From an uncultured bacterium (GTDB lineage Bacteria > CSSED10-310 > CALFER01), in the NCBI GenBank assembly GCA_937951895.1, contig CALFER010000020.1, positions 62,001-126,000 on the forward strand: 64,000 bases of DNA, in the 5' to 3' direction. The notes under the pieces were generated by a model, which was not told the origin of the DNA, searched no databases, and saw only the letters and a program-made list of their open reading frames with translations. Of the stretch, positions 36,063-44,785 are shown piece by piece (position 1 is the first letter of the stretch; every line of letters starts with the position of its first letter). A program made the translations under genes and the position numbers.

Positions 36063-37439
36063 CTACAGCAACTCAGCCTGCAGAATCGGAATCAGACCGC
36101 CGCCCGCCGAGATATTGATGATCGAGCTGTCCGACACGCGCGCCATACCGCCGCCGTACTTGCCGTTGAACGCGAAGAAATTCATGTTCACCTTCTTCGG
36201 CTCGAATCGCACTCCGGTATCATCGAAAATCGGCAGATCGATGGTCGGAATCGGAATGTATTCCTGCGCCACATACCGCTCGACCAGCGCCGTGTCAATC
36301 ACCTTCGCCCAGTCCCCATCGCTCATCTCGTGTCCGATCGCCACATTCTTGCCGCCGTACAGACCGATCGGCTTCATGACCATGTTCGCCCGATTCTCCT
36401 TCAGAAAATCAATCAGTTTCACGGTCTTCGCCCGATACTGCGTCGACGCATCCTCAACCAACCGCGTCCACGGCACATGCTTCTGCACGATATACCGTTC
36501 CTCCTCGGTCAGCTTGGGCTGCATCGCATCGCTCTGAAGCACGGCCATGAGCGATTTCTTGCCCGCCAGCTTCGAATTCAACGGATTGACCATGCAGATC
36601 GCACCGGTGCTGTACGCTTCCCACAGCCCCGCGAACTTTTCCTTGTGCGACAGCCACCACTGCGTCGCCCCGCGGCGATACACCAGTTCAACCGGCTTGC
36701 CCCCAACCATCAGCCTGCCCTTTTCAAACGTGCAATCCGTCGGCTGCGCCACAATACACTCGTGCCCCTGCGACTGAAAATACTTCTGCAGAACGTAAAG
36801 CTCTTCCATGGTCGGATCCAGATCGAAAAAGGTGAAGATCAGAATCCGCGGTTTACCCTTGCCGTCCCACCCGTAATGCCGGTAGCAATCCAGCAGGCAA
36901 TCCAGAACACTCTGCATGAATTGATCCCGCACGATCCGGTAACTCTTCATGATCTCCTTCATGGGAGGCGTTTCCAGCAATAACTGCACTTGTATATCCG
37001 AGTATCCCGGCCCTCCGGGCGTGTCGCAGTTGAATTCGCAGAACTGGAGATTGTCGCCGGTCATGAACGCATCGAGCCGGGCGTGCTGCACCTTGTTCGG
37101 ATACTTCGCCCGCACACGGGCTATGTCGGCTTCGCCCGGTGCCATCTCGAAGATCGGCAGATACGACGGATCCTCGAAAAACAGATTCGAAACCTTCTCG
37201 AGACAACTCATGATGACTTCCGTGACGTGCCGGACCATGGTCATCTGCGACGGAGACAGAAATGCGGGCTTGAGGAAGGTCGGGAACGGCTTGCCGCCCG
37301 ACAGGCATTTCTCTTCGGTATACCGTTTGACCAGATCCTCCATCAGCGCTTTTCCGGATATCCCTGAATTCTGAAAATTTCGAATGATCTGATCAAATTG
37401 CTGCTCGATCTTCACCACAAACGGATCCTGCATCGTCAT
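36063..37439 (-). CDS. Circularly permuted/glutathionylspermidine-synthase-like ATP-grasp ligase
   Basis: The 458-residue cytoplasmic protein resembles the glutathionylspermidine synthase/circularly permuted ATP-grasp group. FCEFNCDTPGGPGYSD (about residue 150) is the preATP-grasp binding block, NMVMKPIGLYGGKNVAIG (about 340) the ATP-binding hairpin, YVAQEYIPIP the adenine-hinge segment, and NMNFFAFNGKYGGGMAR with ISAGGG at the end the metal and phosphate end of the fold. Such enzymes form amide bonds between a carboxylate and an amine, often on peptides. It begins 16 bases after the stop of the TldE-like gene and shares its promoter. That context suggests it acts on a peptide or adds a residue that the TldDE pair later handles; this is inference. 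Confidence 0.8.
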   Translation of the reverse strand: MTMQDPFVVKIEQQFDQIIRNFQNSGISGKALMEDLVKRYTEEKCLSGGKPFPTFLKPAFLSPSQMTMVRHVTEVIMSCLEKVSNLFFEDPSYLPIFEMAPGEADIARVRAKYPNKVQHARLDAFMTGDNLQFCEFNCDTPGGPGYSDIQVQLLLETPPMKEIMKSYRIVRDQFMQSVLDCLLDCYRHYGWDGKGKPRILIFTFFDLDPTMEELYVLQKYFQSQGHECIVAQPTDCTFEKGRLMVGGKPVELVYRRGATQWWLSHKEKFAGLWEAYSTGAICMVNPLNSKLAGKKSLMAVLQSDAMQPKLTEEERYIVQKHVPWTRLVEDASTQYRAKTVKLIDFLKENRANMVMKPIGLYGGKNVAIGHEMSDGDWAKVIDTALVERYVAQEYIPIPTIDLPIFDDTGVRFEPKKVNMNFFAFNGKYGGGMARVSDSSIINISAGGGLIPILQAELL

Positions 37440-37455
37440 GTTGAGTCTCCTTCAA

Positions 37456-38769
37456 TTAAAGTCCCGCAACCTGCGCTTCCTCGAACCGAACCCCCCGGGG
37501 ACCGTAATATCCCTGGAAGATCTCCATCTCCCGGCAGAAACGCGCATTCGTCAATCCGCTCACCACATTACCAGTAACACTGCCTCCCCGCAACGGAACG
37601 ACCGAACCATCCGCCCGATATTCATATCCGACACGGATTTCCCCGAGATAATTCCCGGCGACAGGCTGCGGATCGAATGTCGAAAACTGCTCGACCAGTA
37701 TCACCCGGTCATCCGATTGGAGGAGTTCTTCCCAGGATCGTGTTCCCGGTGGCAACTCGATGTTCGCAAAAGCGCCGGTGGGTTCGATCCCCAGATATTG
37801 TGCGTATTGCTGCGTCGCCCAGAACCGCTCCAGCACACCGTCATGAATGATCCGGACTCGAGTGCCCGGAAGGCCGTCGGGATCGAATCGCCGGGAATAC
37901 GATCCGCCGGAGATGATCGAATTGGAATACATCGTGAAGCGATCACCCTGAGGCTCGTCGGGTAACACCGGTCTTCCCGGCTCGAACAGCGACGACCCGG
38001 TAAATCTCGCCGAGGCCGACGCGTGATGAATCAGGTATTGATACAACACCTCGAGCGCGTCTCCGGTCAGCACCACGGGGCAATTCCCGCTCCGCGGAGT
38101 TTTCGCGATCAGCGCATTGCGAGCATGCTGCGCAAACACCCCGAATTTTTCCCCGATGTTCAACTGCCGCCACTGCGGCCGGCTGAAAATCGCCCAGAAC
38201 TCGCTCTCCTCAGGCTTCCGGCCGTGAAACAGGACAATTTCCCAAAGACAATCCGTGTAGTCCTGGCTGACATCGAGACCCCTGCTGTTGACCAGCCGCT
38301 GCCGGAGATACTTCACAAACACTTCGGTGCTCGAAATCCGGATATCAGGCGCTTTCGCAGCCTCTTCCCGAAGCGACTCGTGAATATCGTCGATGACCTG
38401 CCAGGGATTCGTCACGATGTCCGGGTCCGCAGACTGGAAATCGGGGTACACCATGCCGGCCTCGGTCAGCATAAACGGCCGGTTCCCATGCACGGACGCC
38501 GACTCGATCGCCCGCCGGATTCGAGTGTCGATGCCGGTCTCCCCGGGCGCGATCTCGATCCGGATCGAACCCATGCGGTCGGTCCCGTCCGTCGAAATCG
38601 GCACATGCAGATCGACATCGTAGGTCGTCGCATCGACGGCCCGGATGGATTCCCGTTTACCGAACACCTCGTAAAGCTGGGTCGATCTGAGTTGACGTTC
38701 CGAGATCGCCCAGGAAGAGAGAACTGTCTGCTTTTGCAGCGCCGCTGCGATTTTCTCAATCATGTCCAT
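37456..38769 (-). CDS. TldE/PmbA-like partner of TldD (pair 3)
   Basis: The ATG at 38769 has AAAGGA just upstream; a TTG at 38781 is possible but lacks this. The 437-residue protein has the TldD/PmbA two-domain layout and reads VLTGDALEVLYQYLIHHASA where TldD has HExxxH, so the metal site is absent as in TldE. The N-terminal domain is more divergent than in the other pairs, with the segment TYDVDLHVPISTDGTDRMGS. It starts eight bases after the TldD stop and is followed after 16 bases by the ATP-grasp gene. Confidence 0.78.
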   Translation of the reverse strand: MDMIEKIAAALQKQTVLSSWAISERQLRSTQLYEVFGKRESIRAVDATTYDVDLHVPISTDGTDRMGSIRIEIAPGETGIDTRIRRAIESASVHGNRPFMLTEAGMVYPDFQSADPDIVTNPWQVIDDIHESLREEAAKAPDIRISSTEVFVKYLRQRLVNSRGLDVSQDYTDCLWEIVLFHGRKPEESEFWAIFSRPQWRQLNIGEKFGVFAQHARNALIAKTPRSGNCPVVLTGDALEVLYQYLIHHASASARFTGSSLFEPGRPVLPDEPQGDRFTMYSNSIISGGSYSRRFDPDGLPGTRVRIIHDGVLERFWATQQYAQYLGIEPTGAFANIELPPGTRSWEELLQSDDRVILVEQFSTFDPQPVAGNYLGEIRVGYEYRADGSVVPLRGGSVTGNVVSGLTNARFCREMEIFQGYYGPRGVRFEEAQVAGL

Positions 38770-38777
38770 CCGTCCTT

Positions 38778-40172
38778 TCAACCGACTCGGGCAATCATCT
38801 TGAGGTGCGGCCCGCCGATCGCCACCGGAACCTGTTCCTTGTGGCCTTTCTGGCAGATTCCGAGCCCTTCGAGATGCAGGTCGTTTCCGACCATGGAAAT
38901 GGAATTCAACAGGTCCGGCACGAACCCGGTGATCACGACCGGAGCGAACACCTTTCCGGTCAGTTTTCCATCGCGGATTTCGAGAGCAAAGGGGCTTTCG
39001 ACCTGAATCCCCCAGTTCTTGGGATCTTCCATTCCATTGCTGCCGTGCGGCATGTACAGGCCCCTGCCGACCGAAGCGATCATCTCGTCACGTGTCGATT
39101 CCCCCGGGGCGAAATACGTATTGGTCATGCGGGCGTACACCTTGTTCGTGAACGCTTCCCGGCGTCCGTTCGCCGATCGCGGGACACCGAGTTCCGATGC
39201 GGAACGCAGATCCGTCAGCACGTTCCGGAGCACACCGTTTTCGATGATATGGGTATCGGTGGCCGGCATCCCCTCATCATCGAAAAAACAGCTCCCCGGA
39301 AACCCCTTTGTGAGAGGGGAGTCAATCATATTGACCAGTGATGAGGCGACGGGTTTACCCAGATAATCGACCGCTTTGGCGCGTTGCTTGAGAAACATGT
39401 CGGCTTCGACGCCATGCCCGAAAGCCTCGTGCGCGATCACCCCCGCCAACCCCGGTCCCCCGACCACGTCGTAGATGCCCGGCTCGATCGTGCCGGCATC
39501 GAGCAGGGATTCGGATTCCCGAACGAGCGTCTCGAGCTCCTCACGCGAGTATTCGATCTTCTCGAAACCGGCCTGATACCCGTTGCCACCATGCATGGTC
39601 TTCGTCGAGCGGCCGTCCGAGACGATCACCACAGGCACACTCGAAACATGGAGGAGCTCCTGATAGAGATCCTTGACACGGTTGACATACACCTTTCGGA
39701 CAATCCGCTCGCCATACCGGACGAACGCGGCCGCAACCCGCGGACTGGCACCGGTCAGAACCCCACGGATATCCGCCAACCGTTCGATCTTGTCCCTAAG
39801 CGGAATCTGTCTCGGATCAATCCGGTACTCCGAATGGAAATCGCCCGACCAGGGCTGACCCGGGTCGATCGAAACCCCTTCTTTATCGGCAGGAATGCGT
39901 TCGAGAAGGCGGGTGACGGAGGCATCGACCGATGCTTCGGTGACTTCGGATGCGCCGACTTCCGCCCAGAATTGTCCGGTGTGAACCGCCAGTGTGATTC
40001 CGCGCCGCGAGGGAATCTCGGATACCCGGGTTTCCTGCCGGTTCGACATGATGGACAGGCCTTCCTGTTCGGAAAACGATGCCTGGGCGTAGGGGAATTT
40101 GGTTTCGAGACGGGCGATGGCGGTTTTCAGCCAGTGCCTGAGTCGATGGATGGTCTCGGGAATGTCATTCAT
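38778..40172 (-). CDS. tldD: TldD-family metallopeptidase subunit (pair 3)
   Basis: The start ATG at 40172 has AGAGGA about ten bases upstream. The 464-residue protein has the zinc motif HEAFGH at about residue 248 (GVIAHEAFGHGVEADMFLKQ). The conserved late blocks CFFDDEGMPATDTHIIENG and SVGRGLYMPHGSNGMEDP are also typical of TldD. It heads a three-gene operon TldD-TldE-ATP-grasp behind a good sigma-70 promoter. Such heterodimers degrade or trim short peptides inside the cell; the presence of a dedicated amide ligase in the same operon is unusual. Confidence 0.9.
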   Translation of the reverse strand: MNDIPETIHRLRHWLKTAIARLETKFPYAQASFSEQEGLSIMSNRQETRVSEIPSRRGITLAVHTGQFWAEVGASEVTEASVDASVTRLLERIPADKEGVSIDPGQPWSGDFHSEYRIDPRQIPLRDKIERLADIRGVLTGASPRVAAAFVRYGERIVRKVYVNRVKDLYQELLHVSSVPVVIVSDGRSTKTMHGGNGYQAGFEKIEYSREELETLVRESESLLDAGTIEPGIYDVVGGPGLAGVIAHEAFGHGVEADMFLKQRAKAVDYLGKPVASSLVNMIDSPLTKGFPGSCFFDDEGMPATDTHIIENGVLRNVLTDLRSASELGVPRSANGRREAFTNKVYARMTNTYFAPGESTRDEMIASVGRGLYMPHGSNGMEDPKNWGIQVESPFALEIRDGKLTGKVFAPVVITGFVPDLLNSISMVGNDLHLEGLGICQKGHKEQVPVAIGGPHLKMIARVG

Positions 40173-40244
40173 GCGATGAATCCTCTGAATGGTGATCGAT
40201 GACGCGCGGGGTCGAAATCAAACGATTCCGACGGCGCGCGAGCG

Positions 40245-40273
40245 AGTCTATTCAGATGATTCCGGCATGTCAA
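40245..40273 (-). promoter_or_regulatory. Predicted sigma-70 promoter of the TldD-TldE-ATP-grasp operon
   Basis: On the minus strand a perfect TTGACA (40273-40268) and TAGACT (40250-40245) are 17 bases apart, about 70 bases before the TldD ATG. Confidence 0.6.
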
Positions 40274-40300
40274 ACGGGAGATGCGATCCGCGTGAACGGG

Positions 40301-42598
40301 TCACCAGCCCATCGGGAACAGATCCATCCCCCCGACGATCCGGGTCATTTCCGGATCGGTCAGCGCGGCGTACCAGTGGACACCGATCACGGAACTGATC
40401 CCCTCGGGCCAGATGAAGGGGGCGAGCACCTGAAGCCTGGTTTCGCCGGGAACCAGATTGATCGAATAATAATCGAATGTCCCGAACGATGGGGCACAAT
40501 ACAGCACTCCTCCCATCTCAAGCCAGACAAACACAGGCGTCCCCGGTACCGTCTGCCCGGACGGATTGAAGATGTCGACCGCAACGTCACACGGATCTCC
40601 CGGAGCGAAGAAGTGGTGGGGAAGATCGATGCGTATCCTGAAATCGGGATCATTCCGGTAAGGTGTATAATGATATCCCATATCCAGTATTCCGGAATCC
40701 GGAACGGAGTCCTGACGGGTGGTGAGTTGATCGAGACATACAGTGCCGTCTGTAACGGGAATGCAGATGTCGTGTGCCATCCCTTGTCCGGCATCGATGC
40801 AGGGACTGCCGTCACTCAGGCAGGAATCACCGAGAATTCCGAAGTCGAACATCGGATCGGCATCGATGGTATTGACACCCGTGACAGCATCCTGAACATC
40901 CGAACTCAGCAACTCCAGTGTGCCAAAGTTCGTCACCTGATCGGGAAAGTTAAAGTAAACGATGCTTGAATCGATGGACACGCTCGAGTCGTCATCAATG
41001 TACAACCCCCCGGCGGTACGATCGCTCATGTTGTTTTCCAGAGTACACATCTTGAGGGAACCTGTTCCCCGGATGAAAACGCCTCCACCCTCCCGGAACG
41101 TCTTGTTCCGGCTGAAGAGACAGTTTCCCAGATGTATGCGATCGTAACTGCAGATCGCTCCGCCCCGGCTTTCACCGGTGTTCCGAATAAAGGAAGAGTC
41201 GAAAATCCGGGCATAGGTCCCGGCCGTGCTGAAAATCGCTCCACCCCAGGTTGCTTCATTCAGAACAAAGCGGGATGAAAAAACGCTCAAATCGGTGACA
41301 TTTACTGCGTCGATCGCCCCCCCTTCATCTCCTGAATTGCCAATAAACTGACACTGTTTCACGGTAACGTGTTCCGCACCGGGCAGCACGATTGCCGAAT
41401 TGTGATTATTCCTGAAGACGGTATTCGAAACGGAAAGCGACTGACCCAATCCGTAATCGACAGAAACGGCACCCTCGGCCTCGTTGCCGGAAAACAGGCA
41501 TCCATCGATCTCACCGGAACATATCTTGAACAACACGACTCCTGTGGTTCCATTGGTAGATGTAAATGTGCAGTCCTTCACGCGTATCGTTGAATGATAC
41601 GCACGAATCGCTCCCCCGCCAACCCGCTTCAGATCCAACGAGTTCCCGTTGCGGATTGTGACCCCATCGACCACGGACATCCGTTCATCCGAGTATCGGA
41701 ACTGGATGCCCCGATCTGCGTTCCCGCAATCGATCACGCAGTGTTCGGGACCGTTCTCGGAACGGATGGTTATTGCCCGCCCATCGATCGTCAAACCTCG
41801 GTTTTGCGGGCCGGAATACACCCCATCCCCTAAAATGATCTCGCCCGGAGTGAAATTGACAGTCACACGATACAGCATGCCTTGCGCGATATCGGAAAAC
41901 CACACATGCGATCCATCATGTGCGATTCCCCGGCAGTCCATGCCGGGAAGATTCATTCCTCCGGAGTATCTTTGCACAACCGGATCATACACATACAGAC
42001 CATGCTGAAACCTGTCGATGAACCAGAGGCGATTGTCATGAAACACGAGTCCTGCGAGACGGATATCAAAGTCCGTGTCGGGATACTCCGCCGCATCGAT
42101 GATTCCCCCTTCGGTATCGATCGAGTACAGTTTGTCTTTCGAGCTGTCCGCAACATAGAATCTCTGTCCGTCCCAGGCGATACCTTCCGGATTTGGTCCG
42201 GGCGAGGGAAGTATTCGATCCGCATGGCAATTCTGATCCAGTCGGATGATCGCATCATTTGCATCGGCCAACCAAAGATGCTGTCCGTCCCACGTCAACC
42301 CCGTCGGATAGACAGCAGGTGAGGGGAAATCGTCCAACACCTCACCATCGGGCGTCATTTTATAGATCCGGCGGGTCTCGAAATCCGAACACCACAGGTT
42401 TTGCCCGTCCCAGGCCAGGCCATACGGGGTCCGGCACGGCGCGGCAAAGGCCTCGATCGATGTGCCGCTCGCGATCAGCGCGTCCACGGCGGACCGGATG
42501 TCGGGTTGATCCTGAGGCACACGGATGGTCGCGGCATCGCACACGGCATACAGAGTCACTCCGGAAAACAGAACCAACACACTCAGGAGCTGTTTCAT
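40301..42598 (-). CDS. Secreted beta-helix protein with a nested propeller and shared C-terminal domain
   Basis: The start at 42598 follows GGAGGAG and opens on a signal peptide (SVLVLFSGVTLYAVCDA), giving 765 residues. Residues 23-46 (TIRVPQDQPDIRSAVDALI) are the usual N-terminal cap of a parallel beta-helix, but the expected continuation GEIILGDGVYSG comes only at about residue 252. Between them sits a propeller of about 205 residues with repeats such as GLTWDGQHLWLADAND and GIAWDGQRFYVADSSKD. From 252 to about 645 right-handed beta-helix coils follow (CTFTSTNG, CQFIGNSGDEGGAID, CLFSRNKTFREGGGVF). The last 115 residues are the C-terminal domain shared with the two proteases. Probably a surface-bound or secreted carbohydrate-binding or -cleaving protein. 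Confidence 0.84.
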   Translation of the reverse strand: MKQLLSVLVLFSGVTLYAVCDAATIRVPQDQPDIRSAVDALIASGTSIEAFAAPCRTPYGLAWDGQNLWCSDFETRRIYKMTPDGEVLDDFPSPAVYPTGLTWDGQHLWLADANDAIIRLDQNCHADRILPSPGPNPEGIAWDGQRFYVADSSKDKLYSIDTEGGIIDAAEYPDTDFDIRLAGLVFHDNRLWFIDRFQHGLYVYDPVVQRYSGGMNLPGMDCRGIAHDGSHVWFSDIAQGMLYRVTVNFTPGEIILGDGVYSGPQNRGLTIDGRAITIRSENGPEHCVIDCGNADRGIQFRYSDERMSVVDGVTIRNGNSLDLKRVGGGAIRAYHSTIRVKDCTFTSTNGTTGVVLFKICSGEIDGCLFSGNEAEGAVSVDYGLGQSLSVSNTVFRNNHNSAIVLPGAEHVTVKQCQFIGNSGDEGGAIDAVNVTDLSVFSSRFVLNEATWGGAIFSTAGTYARIFDSSFIRNTGESRGGAICSYDRIHLGNCLFSRNKTFREGGGVFIRGTGSLKMCTLENNMSDRTAGGLYIDDDSSVSIDSSIVYFNFPDQVTNFGTLELLSSDVQDAVTGVNTIDADPMFDFGILGDSCLSDGSPCIDAGQGMAHDICIPVTDGTVCLDQLTTRQDSVPDSGILDMGYHYTPYRNDPDFRIRIDLPHHFFAPGDPCDVAVDIFNPSGQTVPGTPVFVWLEMGGVLYCAPSFGTFDYYSINLVPGETRLQVLAPFIWPEGISSVIGVHWYAALTDPEMTRIVGGMDLFPMGW

Positions 42599-42623
42599 AT
42601 TTGTTCTCCTCCAGCGTATTTTG

Positions 42624-42651
42624 ATTGTATCAGATGCGTGAGAATGATCAA
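42624..42651 (-). promoter_or_regulatory. Predicted sigma-70 promoter of the beta-helix gene
   Basis: On the minus strand TTGATC (42651-42646) and TACAAT (42629-42624) are 16 bases apart, 26 bases before the ATG. The same -10 box occurs before the PhoB-like gene. Confidence 0.5.
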
Positions 42652-42674
42652 GGATGCCCACTTTCGACTCATTT

Positions 42675-43277
42675 TTACGGTGTTTTCTCCGGTACCGGAC
42701 TCTTCCTGGGCTCCGGCAGCCGAACCCGATGAAACTCAAGAGGTTCCGTCCGATCAAAACAATCCTCCTGAGCCACCGAACGGATCACGTCCAGATACTC
42801 CGCGGCTGCCGACTCGATATGCGCCGACCGGGAATGCTCACCTTTCTGCACGACACCCTTCACCTTTCCGCCTTCAATCCACCCGATGAAGCGCTCGACT
42901 TTCGGCTGATATACCAGGAGTCGGTCTTTCGAGTCGAATTGGTATGCCGCGAGATAATAACCTTTTTCCGGATCCGGTTTACCCTCGTCCCTGAACCGGG
43001 CGCTCAGATAGCCTCCCCGATCGTCACCCAGTATCATCAGATCTCCGGTGAGAGGCTCGAAAACTCCGTTCTGCTCAGACCAGTCCATGGAGCCGAAATG
43101 CGCCACCCCCGATGCATCGAACCGCAGTTCGAATACACCGTCCTCCGTCATCCAAAAACCGTCGAACACGGCATGGGCCTGCGGCGAACACGTGTTTGTG
43201 ACGGGAGATCCGGTCGTCACGGAGTTGCATCCCCATCCCGCCATCATGACCAGCAGCGCAAATGCGGTGAACTTCAT
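42675..43277 (-). CDS. Small exported protein of unknown function, possible lipoprotein
   Basis: The start at 43277 has AAAGGA upstream and an N-terminal hydrophobic segment (FTAFALLVMMAGWGC) that could be a lipoprotein signal, although Trp before the Gly-Cys is unusual for a lipobox. The 200-residue product has a beta-rich middle (FWMTEDGVFELRFDASGVAHFG; LTGDLMILGDDRGGYLSA; VERFIGWIEGGKVKGVV) and a charged, Pro-rich C-terminus, reminiscent of small META/lipocalin-like exported proteins, but I cannot name a family. It starts ten bases after the sulfatase-fold gene, so the two form one unit. Confidence 0.7.
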   Translation of the reverse strand: MKFTAFALLVMMAGWGCNSVTTGSPVTNTCSPQAHAVFDGFWMTEDGVFELRFDASGVAHFGSMDWSEQNGVFEPLTGDLMILGDDRGGYLSARFRDEGKPDPEKGYYLAAYQFDSKDRLLVYQPKVERFIGWIEGGKVKGVVQKGEHSRSAHIESAAAEYLDVIRSVAQEDCFDRTEPLEFHRVRLPEPRKSPVPEKTP

Positions 43278-43287
43278 ATCGATCCTT

Positions 43288-44733
43288 TCAGGGGGAGTAC
43301 CCCAGGCTTCTGAGTTTTGCCCTGGTGTCTTCGTCCAGATCCGTCTCAATCTCACGGACGCTTCGGACCGGAGATCGTCGGTTTTTCTCCAGGAGATCGC
43401 ATATGCATCGGATCAATACATCAACCTTCCCGGGATTCTCGTCAGCCACATTGGTCTGTTCCCGAGGGTCCACGGCCAGATTATACAGGAATATCGCATC
43501 CCGCTTCGCATCCGGTGACCAGTGATTGAAATCACTGCGGTCGATCGGATTGATCTGCATGATCAGCTTCCAGGGAAACGCCCGGAAGGACACCAGATGT
43601 GTTTCCGGAGCAATAAAGTAACGCTGCGCATAAGCATACCGTTCCGTGATTTCCTCTTCGGGGTGTCCGGTGAATACGGTGTGTCCCTGAACGGTGATCG
43701 GAGTCGGGATGCCGAGCAGATCCATGATCGACGCATACAGATCGATACTCTGTACCGGAACCGGTGATCGGCCGGTGGGCAGAACATCCGGGGCCCGCAT
43801 GATGAGTGGCACATGGAGCAGCTCGTCGAAGAGCGTATGATCATGTCCCAGCGACCCGTGATCCTGGAATTCCTCGCCATGATCCGCTGTGATGATGACC
43901 AGCGTATTGGATGTTTTGCCTGCTGAATCGAGGTGATCGAGAATCCGTCCGATCGATGCATCCGCACATCGGATCTCGCTGTCGTAGCATCCGATGATGT
44001 ACGCGAGTTCTTTTTTCTTCAGCCGTTGCTTCGCGATCCGATGTTGATTCAGCATTTCATTGGTGAATTCGTCGCGGTTTCCTTTGTATCCGGGCATGAA
44101 CGAATCGAAGAACGGATTGCGTGCGATGTACCCGGCGTGCGGTTCCAGGTAGTGCAACCAGAGGAAAAACGGCGTGTCCCCCTGCCCTGAAATCCACTCC
44201 TTGATCGAACGTTCGACGGTTTGATCCGAGAGGTCTTGATTGAGATAGTTATAGTTTCGGAAACCCTGTGCGAAACCCATCTCACGCGACAGCCAATAGT
44301 TGAACACAAACGCACCGGTTGCATACTTCCGTTTTTCCAGACACTCCGCCATCGTTTCATGCGCCTGACTGAGTTTTCGGGATCCGATCACCGATTCATG
44401 GCGAAAAGGGTACATACCGGTCATGAGCGACGCCATCGACGCATGAGTATGTGGTGCCTGCACGAAGCAGTTCCCGAAATCGATTCCCTGGTCCGCCACC
44501 CGGTCGATCACGGGAGTGGTCATTCGGCCGTATCCATGGCTGCTCAGATGATCCGTCCGCAGAGCATCGATCGTGATGAGCAACACATTCCAACCGGAGC
44601 AGAGCCCTGAAACTCCTGTCAGATCCGCAGTTGCAACCGGACCGCGTGCGGGCGGCGGCCGGGATAATCGCGAACTGATGCAACCGGATGCGAGGATGGC
44701 GGTCGCGAGCCACAAAACCATCTGGCGCTTCAT
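43288..44733 (-). CDS. Sulfatase-fold lipoprotein with Thr at the nucleophile position
   Basis: The ATG at 44733 follows AAGGAG and opens on a lipoprotein signal (LWLATAILASGC, lipobox LASGC). The 481-residue protein is a member of the alkaline phosphatase superfamily near sulfatases. LLITIDALRTDHLSSHGYG supplies metal-binding Asp, HTHASMASLMTG the nucleophile region, IITADHGEEFQDHG the later metal ligands, and GHDHTLFDELLHVPLIM the end of the site. Thr stands where sulfatases have the Cys or Ser that is converted to formylglycine, as in phosphoethanolamine- and lipoteichoic-type transferases. It therefore looks like a phosphotransferase or phosphatase at the envelope rather than a true sulfatase. 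Coupled with the small exported protein that follows. Confidence 0.87.
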   Translation of the reverse strand: MKRQMVLWLATAILASGCISSRLSRPPPARGPVATADLTGVSGLCSGWNVLLITIDALRTDHLSSHGYGRMTTPVIDRVADQGIDFGNCFVQAPHTHASMASLMTGMYPFRHESVIGSRKLSQAHETMAECLEKRKYATGAFVFNYWLSREMGFAQGFRNYNYLNQDLSDQTVERSIKEWISGQGDTPFFLWLHYLEPHAGYIARNPFFDSFMPGYKGNRDEFTNEMLNQHRIAKQRLKKKELAYIIGCYDSEIRCADASIGRILDHLDSAGKTSNTLVIITADHGEEFQDHGSLGHDHTLFDELLHVPLIMRAPDVLPTGRSPVPVQSIDLYASIMDLLGIPTPITVQGHTVFTGHPEEEITERYAYAQRYFIAPETHLVSFRAFPWKLIMQINPIDRSDFNHWSPDAKRDAIFLYNLAVDPREQTNVADENPGKVDVLIRCICDLLEKNRRSPVRSVREIETDLDEDTRAKLRSLGYSP

Positions 44734-44756
44734 CGACGATGCTCCTTCCCATATCG

Positions 44757-44785
44757 ACTATGAACCGCATTCATTGATTTTTCAA
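44757..44785 (-). promoter_or_regulatory. Predicted promoter of the sulfatase-fold gene
   Basis: On the minus strand TTGAAA (44785-44780) and CATAGT (44762-44757) are 17 bases apart. It overlaps the divergent promoter of the GGDEF gene. Confidence 0.42.
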
